Shown piece after piece: positions 8,801 through 17,188 of a stretch of 64,000 nucleotides of DNA. Position 1 is the first letter of the stretch. Every line of letters starts with the position of its first letter. Origin of the DNA: Haladaptatus halobius (lineage in GTDB: Archaea > Halobacteriota > Halobacteria > Halobacteriales > Haladaptataceae); NCBI RefSeq assembly GCF_020618475.1, contig NZ_CP085337.1, positions 558,001-622,000 on the forward strand, given 5' to 3'. The position numbers and the translations under genes were made by a program. Below the pieces are notes generated by a model. That model saw nothing but the letters and a program-made list of their open reading frames with translations. It did no database searches and was not told where the DNA came from.

Positions 8801-9742
8801 TCAAGTGAGTTCGTTACGTACCTCACTACCAATCTCGTTGATGGCTTCACGGGCTCGGTTCAGTTCCGGGTCAGCGAGCATCGTCAGGAATCCATGAATC
8901 ATATCGTCATCGTGAATGTGGTGGGTCGGGACTCTCGCCTCCGACAGTCGGTCTACAAGTGCCTGTCCGTCGTCACGGAGCGGGTCGAACCCGCACGTCA
9001 AGACAAGTGAGGACGGTAACCCGCTCAAGTTCTCCGCACAGAGCGGTGACGCGTACGGATGAGCTCCGTCCAATTCACTCCGGAGGTATCCGTTCCAGAA
9101 ACGTTCTAAGTCTTTTCGCGTCAGGAAGTAGCCCTGTGCGTTCTCCTCGTAGGATTCCGTATCGAAGGCGAAATTCGTCGGCGGATAGGCAAGTACTTGG
9201 TAATCAATCGCCGGCCCGCCCCTATCGCGGGCGAGGAGACCGACGCCCAGAGCGAGGGTTGCCCCGGAACTGTCCCCGCAAATGGCCAATGCGTCGGACT
9301 CGGCACCAATCGTCTCAGCGTTGGTCGCGATCCAACGCGTTGCAGCATAACAGTCTTCGAGCGCTGCCGGGAATCGGTGTTCGGGTGCGCGGCGATAATC
9401 GACGGCCATAACAACACATTCTGTCGCATTCACGAGCGCTCGACAGAGAGCGTCGTGCGTATCGAGTCCCCCAAGCATCCACCCTCCTCCGTGGAAAAAC
9501 ACGAGAGGTGGGAATGGACCGTTGCCTTTGGGTGTATAGACTCGAACTGGGATGTCACCGTCTGAACCGGGCACGGTGCGCTCCGTCACGGTACCGACCG
9601 TGTCTGGTGGCTCCTCGGGTACGCAGAGATCACGGTACGTCTCACGAGCATCCTGTAACGGCAATCGGTAGAGCGGTGGCACCCCTTTGTCTGACAGTTC
9701 ATGGAGGTACTCTTCGACTTGTGAATTGAGTGCTGATGACAT
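8801..9742 (-). CDS. Alpha/beta-hydrolase, hormone-sensitive-lipase-type esterase
   Basis: 313 residues. The HGGGW oxyanion motif is at ~84-88, the nucleophile elbow GDSSG at ~156-160 (Ser158), the acid in GFDPLRDDG and the base in DMIHGF near the C-terminus, a complete HSL/GDXG-family triad. Such cytosolic enzymes hydrolyse short to medium acyl esters. An ATG lies 15 codons upstream at 9787, but 9742 starts MSSALNSQVEEYL as in relatives, and a TTATAC element sits about 30 bases upstream of it. It is monocistronic between the E2-like gene and an IS element. Confidence 0.88.
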   Translation of the reverse strand: MSSALNSQVEEYLHELSDKGVPPLYRLPLQDARETYRDLCVPEEPPDTVGTVTERTVPGSDGDIPVRVYTPKGNGPFPPLVFFHGGGWMLGGLDTHDALCRALVNATECVVMAVDYRRAPEHRFPAALEDCYAATRWIATNAETIGAESDALAICGDSSGATLALGVGLLARDRGGPAIDYQVLAYPPTNFAFDTESYEENAQGYFLTRKDLERFWNGYLRSELDGAHPYASPLCAENLSGLPSSLVLTCGFDPLRDDGQALVDRLSEARVPTHHIHDDDMIHGFLTMLADPELNRAREAINEIGSEVRNELT

Positions 9743-10033
9743 ACCTTGCGTCGTGCTAACGTGTGGAACAGTATAATTGTACCTCACCTCACTGTGCCAA
9801 AATCGGGAATTCGGCAGTGTATCACCGACGTTGAATTAACAGTGCATGATCGGCTCTTTTCAATCTTTAGCTGAATTACAGGCGCTAAGCCCCCTTCCTC
9901 AGGGAGCGCCGAAGGCGCGAGCAGGGAGGGGATACAGCGCCGTCATCATCTGTTTGTACACTGTTCTATTGCAGGCTCACAGGCCCACGTAATCCGTATA
10001 TTTAATTTATAATAAATGCATATTATATATACG

Positions 10034-10153
10034 GTGAAGCGAACTACAATCACAATCCGAGAGGACCAACTCGAATGGGTGCAAAAGCACCATCTGAACC
10101 TCTCGTCGTTCATCCGCGAGAAATTGGACGACCATATCGAAGAGAACGAGTAG
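10034..10153 (+). CDS. 39-residue ribbon-helix-helix-like protein of the TnpB element
   Basis: GTG start at 10034, stop TAG at 10151-10153, one base before the tnpB ATG. The peptide opens with a short strand (VKRTTITIREDQLEWVQ) and two helices (NLSSFIREKLDDHIEEN), like a ribbon-helix-helix DNA-binding subunit. A TATA-rich stretch lies just upstream. The gene sits inside the element, so it probably controls or couples tnpB expression. Function is inferred from fold-like pattern only. Confidence 0.6.
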   Translation: MKRTTITIREDQLEWVQKHHLNLSSFIREKLDDHIEENE

Positions 10154-10154
10154 T

Positions 10155-11387
10155 ATGTACTACGCCTACAAATATCGTCTTGAGCCATCCGACACTCACC
10201 GCGAGGAGTTGGACCGCCACCGCGATATCTGTAGGCAAGTCTACAACCACGCGCTCTACCGCTTCAATCAAATCCCCGAGGTCGCAGGTACCCTCAACCA
10301 ACGCGTTCGGTCTATCCGCGATGAACTCCCCGCCCTCAAAGACTGGTGGAGTGGTCTCTCGGACGTGTACTCGACAGTTCTGCAAACTGCTGTCATGCGG
10401 ATTGAGGAAAACATCAAGTCGCTCGGGAAGCTCAAGGAGAAAGGCTACGGCGTCGGACAACTCAAGTGGAAGCCGCCACGGGAGTTTCGCAGTTTCACCT
10501 ACAGTCAATCTGGCTTCAAGCTCGACAAGAAGGGCGGTCAGACCGTGCTGTCACTCTCGAAACTCGCGGATATCCCGATACGGCTTCACCGCGCCATTCC
10601 TGACGACGCCAAACTCAAGCAAGTCACCCTCAAGAAAGAGCCGACGGGTGAATGGTTCGCTACCTTTGGCGTCGAAGTAGACCGCGAACCACCTGAGAAA
10701 CCCGATGAAATCACCGACGTGGTGGGTATCGACGTTGGGATTCTCAAGTACACTCACGACACTGACGGAACCGCCGTCGAATCGGTTGACCTCTCGGACG
10801 AACGCGAGCGGTTGGAACGCGAGCAACGAAAACTCTCGCGGAAGCAACACGGTTCGAACAACTACGAGAAGCAACGGCGGCGAGTCGCGGAATGCCACTC
10901 CGACCTCCGCCGGAAGCGCCGTGACTTCTTGCACAAGTTGTCGAACTACTACGCGAAAGAGTACGACCTCGTGGCCGTTGAAGACCTGAACGTCGCTGGA
11001 ATGATGCAGTTCGATTCAAATTCGCGCAATCGAGCATCCGCCGCATGGGGTACTTTTCTGCGGATGCTCGAATACAAGTGTGAACGAGAAGGAACGCACT
11101 ACGTTCCAGTGAATCCCCGAGGGACGACCAAAGAATGTTCGGCGTGCGGTGTGTCGTCCGATAAGCCGTTGTGGGTGCGTGAACATTCGTGTCCGTCGTG
11201 TGGCTTCACGGCGGATAGGGATGGGAACGCGGCGTATAACATCCTCGTTCGAGGTCTAAAGAAAGTAGGAGTGGGATGCTCCGAATCACCGCCTGTGGAG
11301 ACTGCGCTCCCTACGGGAACTGCTGTAGTTCCTGCAAAGCGCGTCTTGGAAGCAGGAAGCCCCGTCCTCACCGCGCGAAGCGCGTAG
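10155..11387 (+). CDS. tnpB: TnpB-type RNA-guided transposon nuclease
   Basis: 410 residues, usual length for TnpB. The OrfB N-terminal and helix-turn-helix region is followed by a split RuvC nuclease: Asp193 in VVGIDVGILKY, Glu276 in LVAVEDLNVAGM, and Asp354/356 in ADRDGNAAYNIL. The zinc finger is CSAC...CPSC (Cys328, 331, 346, 349). TnpB proteins are omega-RNA-guided DNA nucleases and ancestors of Cas12. All key residues are present, so the protein is predicted active. The C-terminal tail overlaps the element's right-end hairpin. Confidence 0.93.
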   Translation: MYYAYKYRLEPSDTHREELDRHRDICRQVYNHALYRFNQIPEVAGTLNQRVRSIRDELPALKDWWSGLSDVYSTVLQTAVMRIEENIKSLGKLKEKGYGVGQLKWKPPREFRSFTYSQSGFKLDKKGGQTVLSLSKLADIPIRLHRAIPDDAKLKQVTLKKEPTGEWFATFGVEVDREPPEKPDEITDVVGIDVGILKYTHDTDGTAVESVDLSDERERLEREQRKLSRKQHGSNNYEKQRRRVAECHSDLRRKRRDFLHKLSNYYAKEYDLVAVEDLNVAGMMQFDSNSRNRASAAWGTFLRMLEYKCEREGTHYVPVNPRGTTKECSACGVSSDKPLWVREHSCPSCGFTADRDGNAAYNILVRGLKKVGVGCSESPPVETALPTGTAVVPAKRVLEAGSPVLTARSA

Positions 11388-11403
11388 GGCGGGGTAGTTC
11401 ACT

Positions 11404-11606
11404 CTGTACTGATACAAGCGTTCCAACCATCCGACGAATCCGAGAATACCAACAAAAAAGCCAGCCCGCATTACCGAAATCACACGGACTCCGACAGCTG
11501 GAGCAAATGGGGTAGATCCCGACGAACCAGCGCCAATAGTCCACGCTATAATGAAACTCGCACCGCATGCGATGATGAGAATCAGTACTTGTCCGAGGGC
11601 GACCAT
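11404..11606 (-). pseudogene. N-terminal remnant of a PiT-family phosphate transporter, cut by the TnpB element
   Basis: From ATG 11606 the peptide reads one membrane segment, then AWTIGAGSSGSTPFAPAVG and a second segment (VMRAGFFVGILGFVG). This is the conserved start of haloarchaeal inorganic phosphate transporters (PiT/PHO4). The similarity ends about 65 residues in, and the frame then runs into the right end of the TnpB element. The rest of the permease (normally about 400 residues) is absent on the other side of the element, so insertion was accompanied by deletion. Upstream of 11606 no good start was seen. Confidence 0.7.
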
Positions 11607-11730
11607 GTATAAACTATCCAAACTGTACGAAAGTCCTTTTGGCTTGCCAGTGCAGCGTGTTGTCGGCGAATCATAGGCAGCAATTCCGAACAGCGACAAT
11701 TTTTATAGTTATCCCAAGCAAACCTTTGGC

Positions 11731-12135
11731 ATGGACGATGTCTTCGTCGGACAGCTCATGTCCACCACTCTCTACACCGTTTCGCCAACCACGGTCGTTG
11801 AAGAGGCGGCACAGATGATGCTCGCCAACGATATCGGCTCGGTGATCGTCGTTGATTCCGACAACCGTCTCCAGGGAATACTGACCACTACCGATTTCGT
11901 CAGAGTCGTCGCCGAACGTCGACCGAAGGATGAGACGCCCGTCAAGACCTATATGTCGACAGACGTGATCACCGCGTCAGCACAGGATTCCATTCGCGAC
12001 ACCGCGGACGTCATGATCGAACACGGGTTCCACCATGTGCCGGTCGTGGACGACGTCGAGGGGGTCATCGGGATGATTTCGACGACGGATCTCGCAGCGT
12101 ACCTCTCACACATCCAGACGCCGAGTCCGTCGTAA
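11731..12135 (+). CDS. Stand-alone CBS-pair protein
   Basis: 134 residues made of two CBS motifs: VGQLMSTTLYTVSPTTVVEEAAQMM...DNRLQGILTTTDFVR and VKTYMSTDVITASAQDSIRDTADVM...VEGVIGMISTTDLAAYL. CBS pairs bind adenosyl nucleotides and act as energy sensors. A TATA-like tract (TTTTTATAGTT) about 25-30 bases before the ATG suggests a near-leaderless transcript. No partner domain is fused, so the target is unknown. Confidence 0.88.
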   Translation: MDDVFVGQLMSTTLYTVSPTTVVEEAAQMMLANDIGSVIVVDSDNRLQGILTTTDFVRVVAERRPKDETPVKTYMSTDVITASAQDSIRDTADVMIEHGFHHVPVVDDVEGVIGMISTTDLAAYLSHIQTPSPS

Positions 12136-12289
12136 TCGACCTCCACAACAGATCGAGTCGAACTACCTGGTTAAACCTGTACAGCACTCTCTCAATGTCT
12201 TGTGTTCGATTTTGCTTTAGATAGGGCTTCACGAGATTATGCGACTGCGAATCAGCGATAAGGGGTTTGAGACCGCGTCAGTCGATGAT

Positions 12290-13036
12290 TCACTGCCATT
12301 TCGCCAGCCACTTTGTAATCGTTCTCGCAGGCGTCGCAGTTGCCAACGACTGCTTCTCTGGATATGCAGTGAACACTGAATCAGGCCGGTCAAGTCGGTG
12401 TATCTCGCTCTTGGTCGGCGTCGTTCCGTGGATACATCCGACGACGCCACCATCGAGCGTCAGTAAGGGCGAACCGCTACTGCCATCTCCCGTTGGGATA
12501 TCCGCCAATAGCCAGTTCGTTCTAGGGTTGATGGAATCGTACCGCCCGAGACCAATTACCCAGTCCCCGACCTTCCCCGGGTGCCCTACCGAAAGCAGCG
12601 GGTCGCCCTTCGAGAGGGTCGCCGTCACTTCCGTCGAAAGTGGGAGCGGGGTTTCGATGCCAGTCTTCAGGAGCGCGATATCCGGGAGCAGGTCACGGTG
12701 AAACCCGACGCGGGTCGCAATCCCGGTTCGCTCGTCGAATGTCTCGATATCGAACGTTGTCGCATCTTGGACGATGTGTGAGTTGGTGAGGAGGTAGCCG
12801 TCGTCAGCGACCCATCCTGTACCGACCATGTCCTCATCGAGTATCTTCACGACCGACTGTCGAACTTTCTTTCCGAGAGTTTCCGCTCGTTTTCGAGTTT
12901 CCTTTGAGAATCCATCGGAGTCGGAACCCTGTTCGGGAGACGGTGAACCAGCGGTTCGAGAGCATCGAGCAAGAAGGGAAAGAGAGACGAGACCAGTTGA
13001 ACGGAGAAACCGTCGTCGGGTGTGCGTGTTGGTCAT
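12290..13036 (-). CDS. HtrA/trypsin-like exported serine protease
   Basis: 248 residues. The N-terminus RRRFLRSTGLVSLSLLARCS resembles a Tat signal, with a cysteine where a lipobox would be, so it is probably an exported lipoprotein. The catalytic triad is visible: His87 (LTNSHIVQ), Asp119 (LLPDIALLK) and Ser187 (GDGSSGSPL). There is no PDZ domain, so it is shorter than DegP. A role in extracellular protein quality control is likely. The 150 bp between it and the CBS gene carry nothing recognised. Confidence 0.85.
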   Translation of the reverse strand: MTNTHTRRRFLRSTGLVSLSLLARCSRTAGSPSPEQGSDSDGFSKETRKRAETLGKKVRQSVVKILDEDMVGTGWVADDGYLLTNSHIVQDATTFDIETFDERTGIATRVGFHRDLLPDIALLKTGIETPLPLSTEVTATLSKGDPLLSVGHPGKVGDWVIGLGRYDSINPRTNWLLADIPTGDGSSGSPLLTLDGGVVGCIHGTTPTKSEIHRLDRPDSVFTAYPEKQSLATATPARTITKWLAKWQ

Positions 13037-13445
13037 CGTTCTCGGCCGGTTCTATTACCGTTCTTACCGCTATTAAGTCGATTGTCCGACTCTACTTTCC
13101 CTACGTCGTACCGTCCCGGCGGCAGCTTCGAAACGAGAACCGGCGAAATCGAGTCCACTGCCGAGCACCAGCAGGCTTGACGGAGCTGTTAGATGCCGAG
13201 GTTCCGGGGCATACTCTCACAACCATGCAGCAGTCAGATTAAGCCACTGTACACTGGTTCTCTGATTTGTCAATATAACTGTCTTGAAGTTGTCGGAGAG
13301 CGGTTCACTATGCTGTGTTCGGCTGTTGTAGCGCGTACTTCGTGCGGTTTATTGCCCGGCCATCGAGAGTCGGAGGCGCGTCGCCTGCCGAGCGTGTTCG
13401 TGGACTCGTCGAACTCACCCGCCAGGCAATGCTATCGCCTCCGGC

Positions 13446-14228
13446 GTGCTCACGTTCACTGGCGCGTTCGTTGCCGACGGCAGTGGTATTCTCACTAATG
13501 GCAGTACCGTTGCGATAGCGACCGTCACAACGATTCTCGCGACAGGCGCGGGGATGGCGATTAACGACTACTTCGACCGATATATCGACCGGATCAACGC
13601 ACCCGAGCGGCCAATCCCACGCGGAGCGCTCACCCCCCGAACGGTACTTGTCTTCAGTCTCATTCTGTTCGCTATCGCTGGGGTGTTTGCATTCCTGCTC
13701 CCGACGCTGGCGACGGCCATTGCAGTGGTGAACCTGCTCGCGCTTATGACGTACACGAAGCTCTTTAAGGGACTGCCTGGAGTCGGCAACGTCCTCGACT
13801 CGTATCTTGGCGGGAGTACATTCCTGTTTGGCGCTGCCGCAGTTGGCCAGTTGAGTGCGCCAGTAATCGTGCTGTTCCTCCTAGCAGCACTCTCGACGTT
13901 CGCTCGGGAAGTCACCAAGGACGTCGAAGATCTCGCAGGCGATCGCGAAGAGGGCTTGAATACACTGCCAATCGCGATTGGCAAGCAACCAGCACTAATC
14001 ATCGCGACAGTCGTGTTATTCGTAGCAGTGGCCGCCAGTCCGGCTCCATACTTGCTTGGGACATTTGGAGTGGCTTACCTCGTGATAGTCACGCCAGCGA
14101 TTCTAGTAACGCTCTACGCTGGATATCTGAGCTATACCGATCCGACGGGTGGCCAGTCGCTTCTGAAATATAGTATGTATCTCTCAGCGACGGCATTCGT
14201 TATCGGACGTCTCACACTCCTGCTATGA
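13446..14228 (+). CDS. UbiA-family digeranylgeranylglyceryl phosphate synthase-like prenyltransferase with frameshifted 5' end
   Basis: 260 residues, polytopic. The first Asp-rich motif is NDYFDRYID (40-48) followed by NAPERPIPRG; the second is KDVEDLAGDREEG (~158-170). These are hallmarks of the archaeal lipid enzyme that adds the second geranylgeranyl chain. Relatives start about 20 residues earlier with VRGLVELTRPGNAIASG. Here ERVRGLVELTR is encoded in another frame at ~13385-13420 and GNAIASG in the main frame, as if one base were lost near 13422. The reported start (ATG 13446) therefore trims the first helix. It is either a decayed second copy or a sequence error. Confidence 0.8.
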   Translation: MLTFTGAFVADGSGILTNGSTVAIATVTTILATGAGMAINDYFDRYIDRINAPERPIPRGALTPRTVLVFSLILFAIAGVFAFLLPTLATAIAVVNLLALMTYTKLFKGLPGVGNVLDSYLGGSTFLFGAAAVGQLSAPVIVLFLLAALSTFAREVTKDVEDLAGDREEGLNTLPIAIGKQPALIIATVVLFVAVAASPAPYLLGTFGVAYLVIVTPAILVTLYAGYLSYTDPTGGQSLLKYSMYLSATAFVIGRLTLLL

Positions 14229-14280
14229 AGAAAGGTGTGGAAGGTAGCCGAAGTCAGATCTGATTCGCTGTAAGTAGACC

Positions 14281-14350
14281 TTGTTGAAATTCTCAAGTGG
14301 TGATGGGTTTCGCTGGGTGTTCTGAATAGAGGGCGCGTATCTTGCAGGAC
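14281..14350 (+). repeat. Solo IS5-like end (GTTGAAAT...GAATAGAGGGCGCG family)
   Basis: Begins TTGTTGAAAT and ends GCGCGTATCTTGCA. It aligns with 30504-30572 over its whole length and with 28327-28380, 25374-25405 and shorter copies (26880, 38945, 61218). A related sequence lies just beyond the 3' end of the IS5-type transposase at 33831, so these look like abandoned ends of that IS group. The rest of the interval 14229-14627 shows no gene. Confidence 0.55.
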
Positions 14351-14627
14351 GTTGAATCTCGAATCCTCCGAAATCTCCAGCCGCGTAGTTGACGCCCAGT
14401 TGCTATCACCGTAATTAGGAGCTTAGTGAGCAGGTGCCGAATACAGAGAATAATTGTCCTCTCGACAGGGATCAAGGTTGTTACCCGGGGTGGCCGCTCG
14501 GCTTGCGTTGACACCGAGGGACTGTCGATCGCTTCTCACAGCGGCACGCCCGGGACGGCGCCGAGCGAGGCTGTCAATCGCAGTTCGACGATTCACGACC
14601 ACTCGGATCCGTGGGCCCCCGTCTGTC

Positions 14628-15890
14628 TTAGGCATGGCGCGATGGAATGATCTGATAGACGTGGCCGCGGCGCGACCGCCCTGGCTCGAGGTGCGAGCAG
14701 GTGAGGGCGTAGAGTTCACCGTCGCTGTCGCGGCCGAGGGTGTAGAGGTAGCCATCGAGGTGATTGTCGTCGGTTCCCTCGATCCCGATCGATCGATGGG
14801 TCCATCCGCCGTCACCGTCGGGTGGGATCGCGACGAACAGCCGCCCTGCCGGCTCGTCGTATCGCCGTGAGACGTCGCCGAAGACGTAGGCCCCCACGAG
14901 GTCCTGAATAGCGTTACCCTCGTAAACGAAGCCGCCGATGACTGCACAGCCAATGGGCTCGCCGTCCCGTTCGTGAGGGTACTCGACGATGGGATCCAGG
15001 AGTGGTTCGCCTCGTGGGGACTCGTCGGCGCAGTCCTCCGGTGGATCTTCCATGGCGTCTGGGTCGAAGCAGTGGGTCCCTTCCTTGATGTTCCATCCGT
15101 AGTTCCCGCCCTTCTCAACGAGGTCTACCTCCTCGAACAACGACTGGCCGACGTCACCAGTGAAGAGCCGTCCACGCGAGTCGAACGACATACGCCACGG
15201 GTTCCGGAACCCCCAGGCGTACTGCTCCTTGAACCCCTCGTCGTTTTCGACGAGCGGGTTGTCCTCGGGGATGGAGTAGGCGTCGGTCCCCCCGTCCACG
15301 TCAATGCGGAGGATGCTGCCCAGCAGGTTGTCGGCGATGTCTTGGCCGTTGCCGCCCTCCACGTGTCCCAGGCCGGTGTCGCCCATGTGGCCCCCGTCAC
15401 CGATCGAGAGATAGAGATGACCGTCGGGGCCGAACGCGAGCTGACCGCCGTTGTGAGTCACCCCTGGTTGAGGGAGTTCCATGATCGTGCGCTCTGAGTC
15501 CAGATCCGCAGTGAGGCCGTCCGGAGAAACCTCGAACGCCGCGAGCACTGACGTGTGATCGTAGTCGTCGGGTGTTCCCGGTCGCGGTGATGCGCTGTAT
15601 CTGACATAGCACGTGCGATTGGTCTCGAACGATGGGTGGAATGCCAGGCCGACCAGCCCGCGTTCATCGCCGTCGTCCAGAAGGTCCACCACGCGATCAC
15701 GCAGGTCTAAGAACGGCTCCGGTGCGAACCCGTCGTCAGTCAGCACGCGGATTTCACCGGTCTGGTCGGTCACGTATCGGCGGCCCGTATCGGACGCGAC
15801 GGCGAAGTCCGTCGGGGCGATCGGCCCAGCCGCGACCTCTTCGAGGGCGACGTGGGCGAACGGGGTCTCAAGGTCGTTGGTTCCAGACAT
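14628..15890 (-). CDS. PQQ-dependent sugar dehydrogenase-like protein (glucose/sorbosone dehydrogenase family)
   Basis: 420 residues of the six-bladed beta-propeller GSDH/Hhip family. Family marks are DERGLVGLAFHPSF, VTHNGGQLAFGPDGHLYLSIGDGG, FRNPWRMSFDSRGRLFTGDVGQ, EEVDLVEKGGNYGWN and YVFGDVSRR. These enzymes oxidise sugars with PQQ or related cofactors, usually outside the membrane. No signal peptide is visible at the N-terminus (MSGTNDLETPF), so a cytosolic location is possible. Monocistronic. Confidence 0.9.
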   Translation of the reverse strand: MSGTNDLETPFAHVALEEVAAGPIAPTDFAVASDTGRRYVTDQTGEIRVLTDDGFAPEPFLDLRDRVVDLLDDGDERGLVGLAFHPSFETNRTCYVRYSASPRPGTPDDYDHTSVLAAFEVSPDGLTADLDSERTIMELPQPGVTHNGGQLAFGPDGHLYLSIGDGGHMGDTGLGHVEGGNGQDIADNLLGSILRIDVDGGTDAYSIPEDNPLVENDEGFKEQYAWGFRNPWRMSFDSRGRLFTGDVGQSLFEEVDLVEKGGNYGWNIKEGTHCFDPDAMEDPPEDCADESPRGEPLLDPIVEYPHERDGEPIGCAVIGGFVYEGNAIQDLVGAYVFGDVSRRYDEPAGRLFVAIPPDGDGGWTHRSIGIEGTDDNHLDGYLYTLGRDSDGELYALTCSHLEPGRSRRGHVYQIIPSRHA

Positions 15891-16267
15891 CTCTCTTCGA
15901 CCGACTCAATCGGTATGAACCGTGAAAAATGGGTTCGACCGTTTCTGAATTATGGTCATCGTACCCCCGCCAAACGAACCGTTACGGCGGTGCAACCTGC
16001 ATGAGATCGATGTCGCATTCGTGGATACACCGTCAGACCGGAAAAGTCCCGGATCCTGGGTGAACGTGGACGAATACCGCCACGGAAAACAGCCGTTTCG
16101 AATAGTAAGAATGGGCCCGATTCCAATGTCGTATCTGTACGTCCAAGCGGTTGAAACAATCTGCGGTGCCGCCAACCGGCCGTCGGGGAACACGGGAAGT
16201 GCTATTATCACGGCGGGGTCCTTGGGCGGTGAGGAGTGTCCGGTACTGGAGGTATGCAAAGTTGAGA
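15891..16267. other. Intergenic region upstream of the sugar dehydrogenase gene
   Basis: Open frames exist on both strands, but neither has haloarchaeal protein character or a recognisable family. The region should hold the reverse-strand promoter of the PQQ-type dehydrogenase near 15895-15940 and the 3' flank of the DedA gene. Nothing else is seen. Confidence 0.4.
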
Positions 16268-16852
16268 TCACTTAGTCAGAGGTATCCACCGCCGACGGAA
16301 TAAATACGCGACGGCCGTGAGGATCGTTATGGCGCCCGTGATGGCGTACAGCTCTATCTCGCCTAACGACTGGATGGCCTCTCCCAGGGCAAGCACCAAC
16401 ACAGCTTCAAGGGCGTATTTTCCGCCACGGCCGAGCAGTGACGCCAGGAGATACGACCGTGGACTGAGTCCAAGCACCCCCGAGGCCACAGAAAGGAGTT
16501 CGTAGCCTTCAGGAATTGGGGCAAATGCACCAACGGCGAGGGTGACCAGTCCATGCTTATCGAAGTATGCTTCTGCACGGTCAATTCGGTCAGCGGTAAA
16601 TCGTGATTCAAGGACAGGACGGCCGCCTTTCTGACCAATGTAGTAGCCGATCAGCCCAGCGGTCACAGAGCCCGCAGTTGCGATAGCGGCATACATAAAT
16701 GCCAACTCGGGGGTCGCGAGCGCAAGCGGAATGAGTACGAGGTCAGGCGGGATCGGGAGCAGAAAGAATTCGAGAAAGGCGACGAAGAACAGTCCTGGGG
16801 CACCGAGCGAGATAAACAGGTCGCGTGAAAGTTCAATCTCGAAGAGACCCAT
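16268..16852 (-). CDS. DedA/VTT-domain (SNARE-associated family) membrane protein
   Basis: 194 residues with about five membrane segments. The VTT-domain core is visible: GLFFVAFLEFFLLPIPPDLVLIPLAL, then GYYIGQKGG and the re-entrant arginine-bearing ASLLGRGGKYALE. Members are implicated in lipid scrambling and membrane homeostasis. The start MGLFEIELSRDLF is unambiguous. It is of the YqaA-like short type. Confidence 0.85.
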   Translation of the reverse strand: MGLFEIELSRDLFISLGAPGLFFVAFLEFFLLPIPPDLVLIPLALATPELAFMYAAIATAGSVTAGLIGYYIGQKGGRPVLESRFTADRIDRAEAYFDKHGLVTLAVGAFAPIPEGYELLSVASGVLGLSPRSYLLASLLGRGGKYALEAVLVLALGEAIQSLGEIELYAITGAITILTAVAYLFRRRWIPLTK

Positions 16853-17188
16853 CTGTCGGATAACGTCGAGTACGGTAACAACTCACATAGGTCCATTGGA
16901 GAAGCACAACGACGGAACGGTCTGATTCGACGACATGATAATTTTAGACATTTCAGAGGCCGATGTTGGGCACGTAGGGCCATTCGGTACAACTAGAGGT
17001 ATAGTATGGGCTCGGCGCCGAAAAGTGTGAAGGTTTCTTCAGGAATTTCGTCATCGCAGCCTGCCGCTATTCGGGGTCGTCGACGTCGGAGTCGCTGTTG
17101 AGGGATGATTCGTCGGCTCTGAAGGTTCGTCATACGGTGGTACTCGAACGCCCCCAACACCCGTGTATTTGCACGTCGTGCATGCGCT

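Larger units (their letters stand above)
9886..11403 (+). mobile_element. IS1341-type (IS200/IS605 group) TnpB-only insertion sequence
   Basis: Element of about 1.5 kb with subterminal hairpins instead of inverted terminal repeats. The left hairpin has arms GGCGCT (9891-9896) and AGCGCC (9936-9941). The right end has a GC-rich hairpin at ~11360-11396 followed by AGTTCAC. It carries a 39-codon gene and tnpB but no tnpA. In this group the 3' end of tnpB and the right end usually encode the guide (omega/re) RNA; the hairpin overlapping the last codons fits. The catalytic residues of TnpB are intact. Mobility would need a TnpA supplied from elsewhere. It interrupts a PiT transporter gene. Confidence 0.85.

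Noticed and set aside
15952..16275. 107-codon forward frame between the PQQ dehydrogenase and DedA genes
   Set aside because: No haloarchaeal acidic bias, no recognisable family, and a competing reverse frame of similar length.
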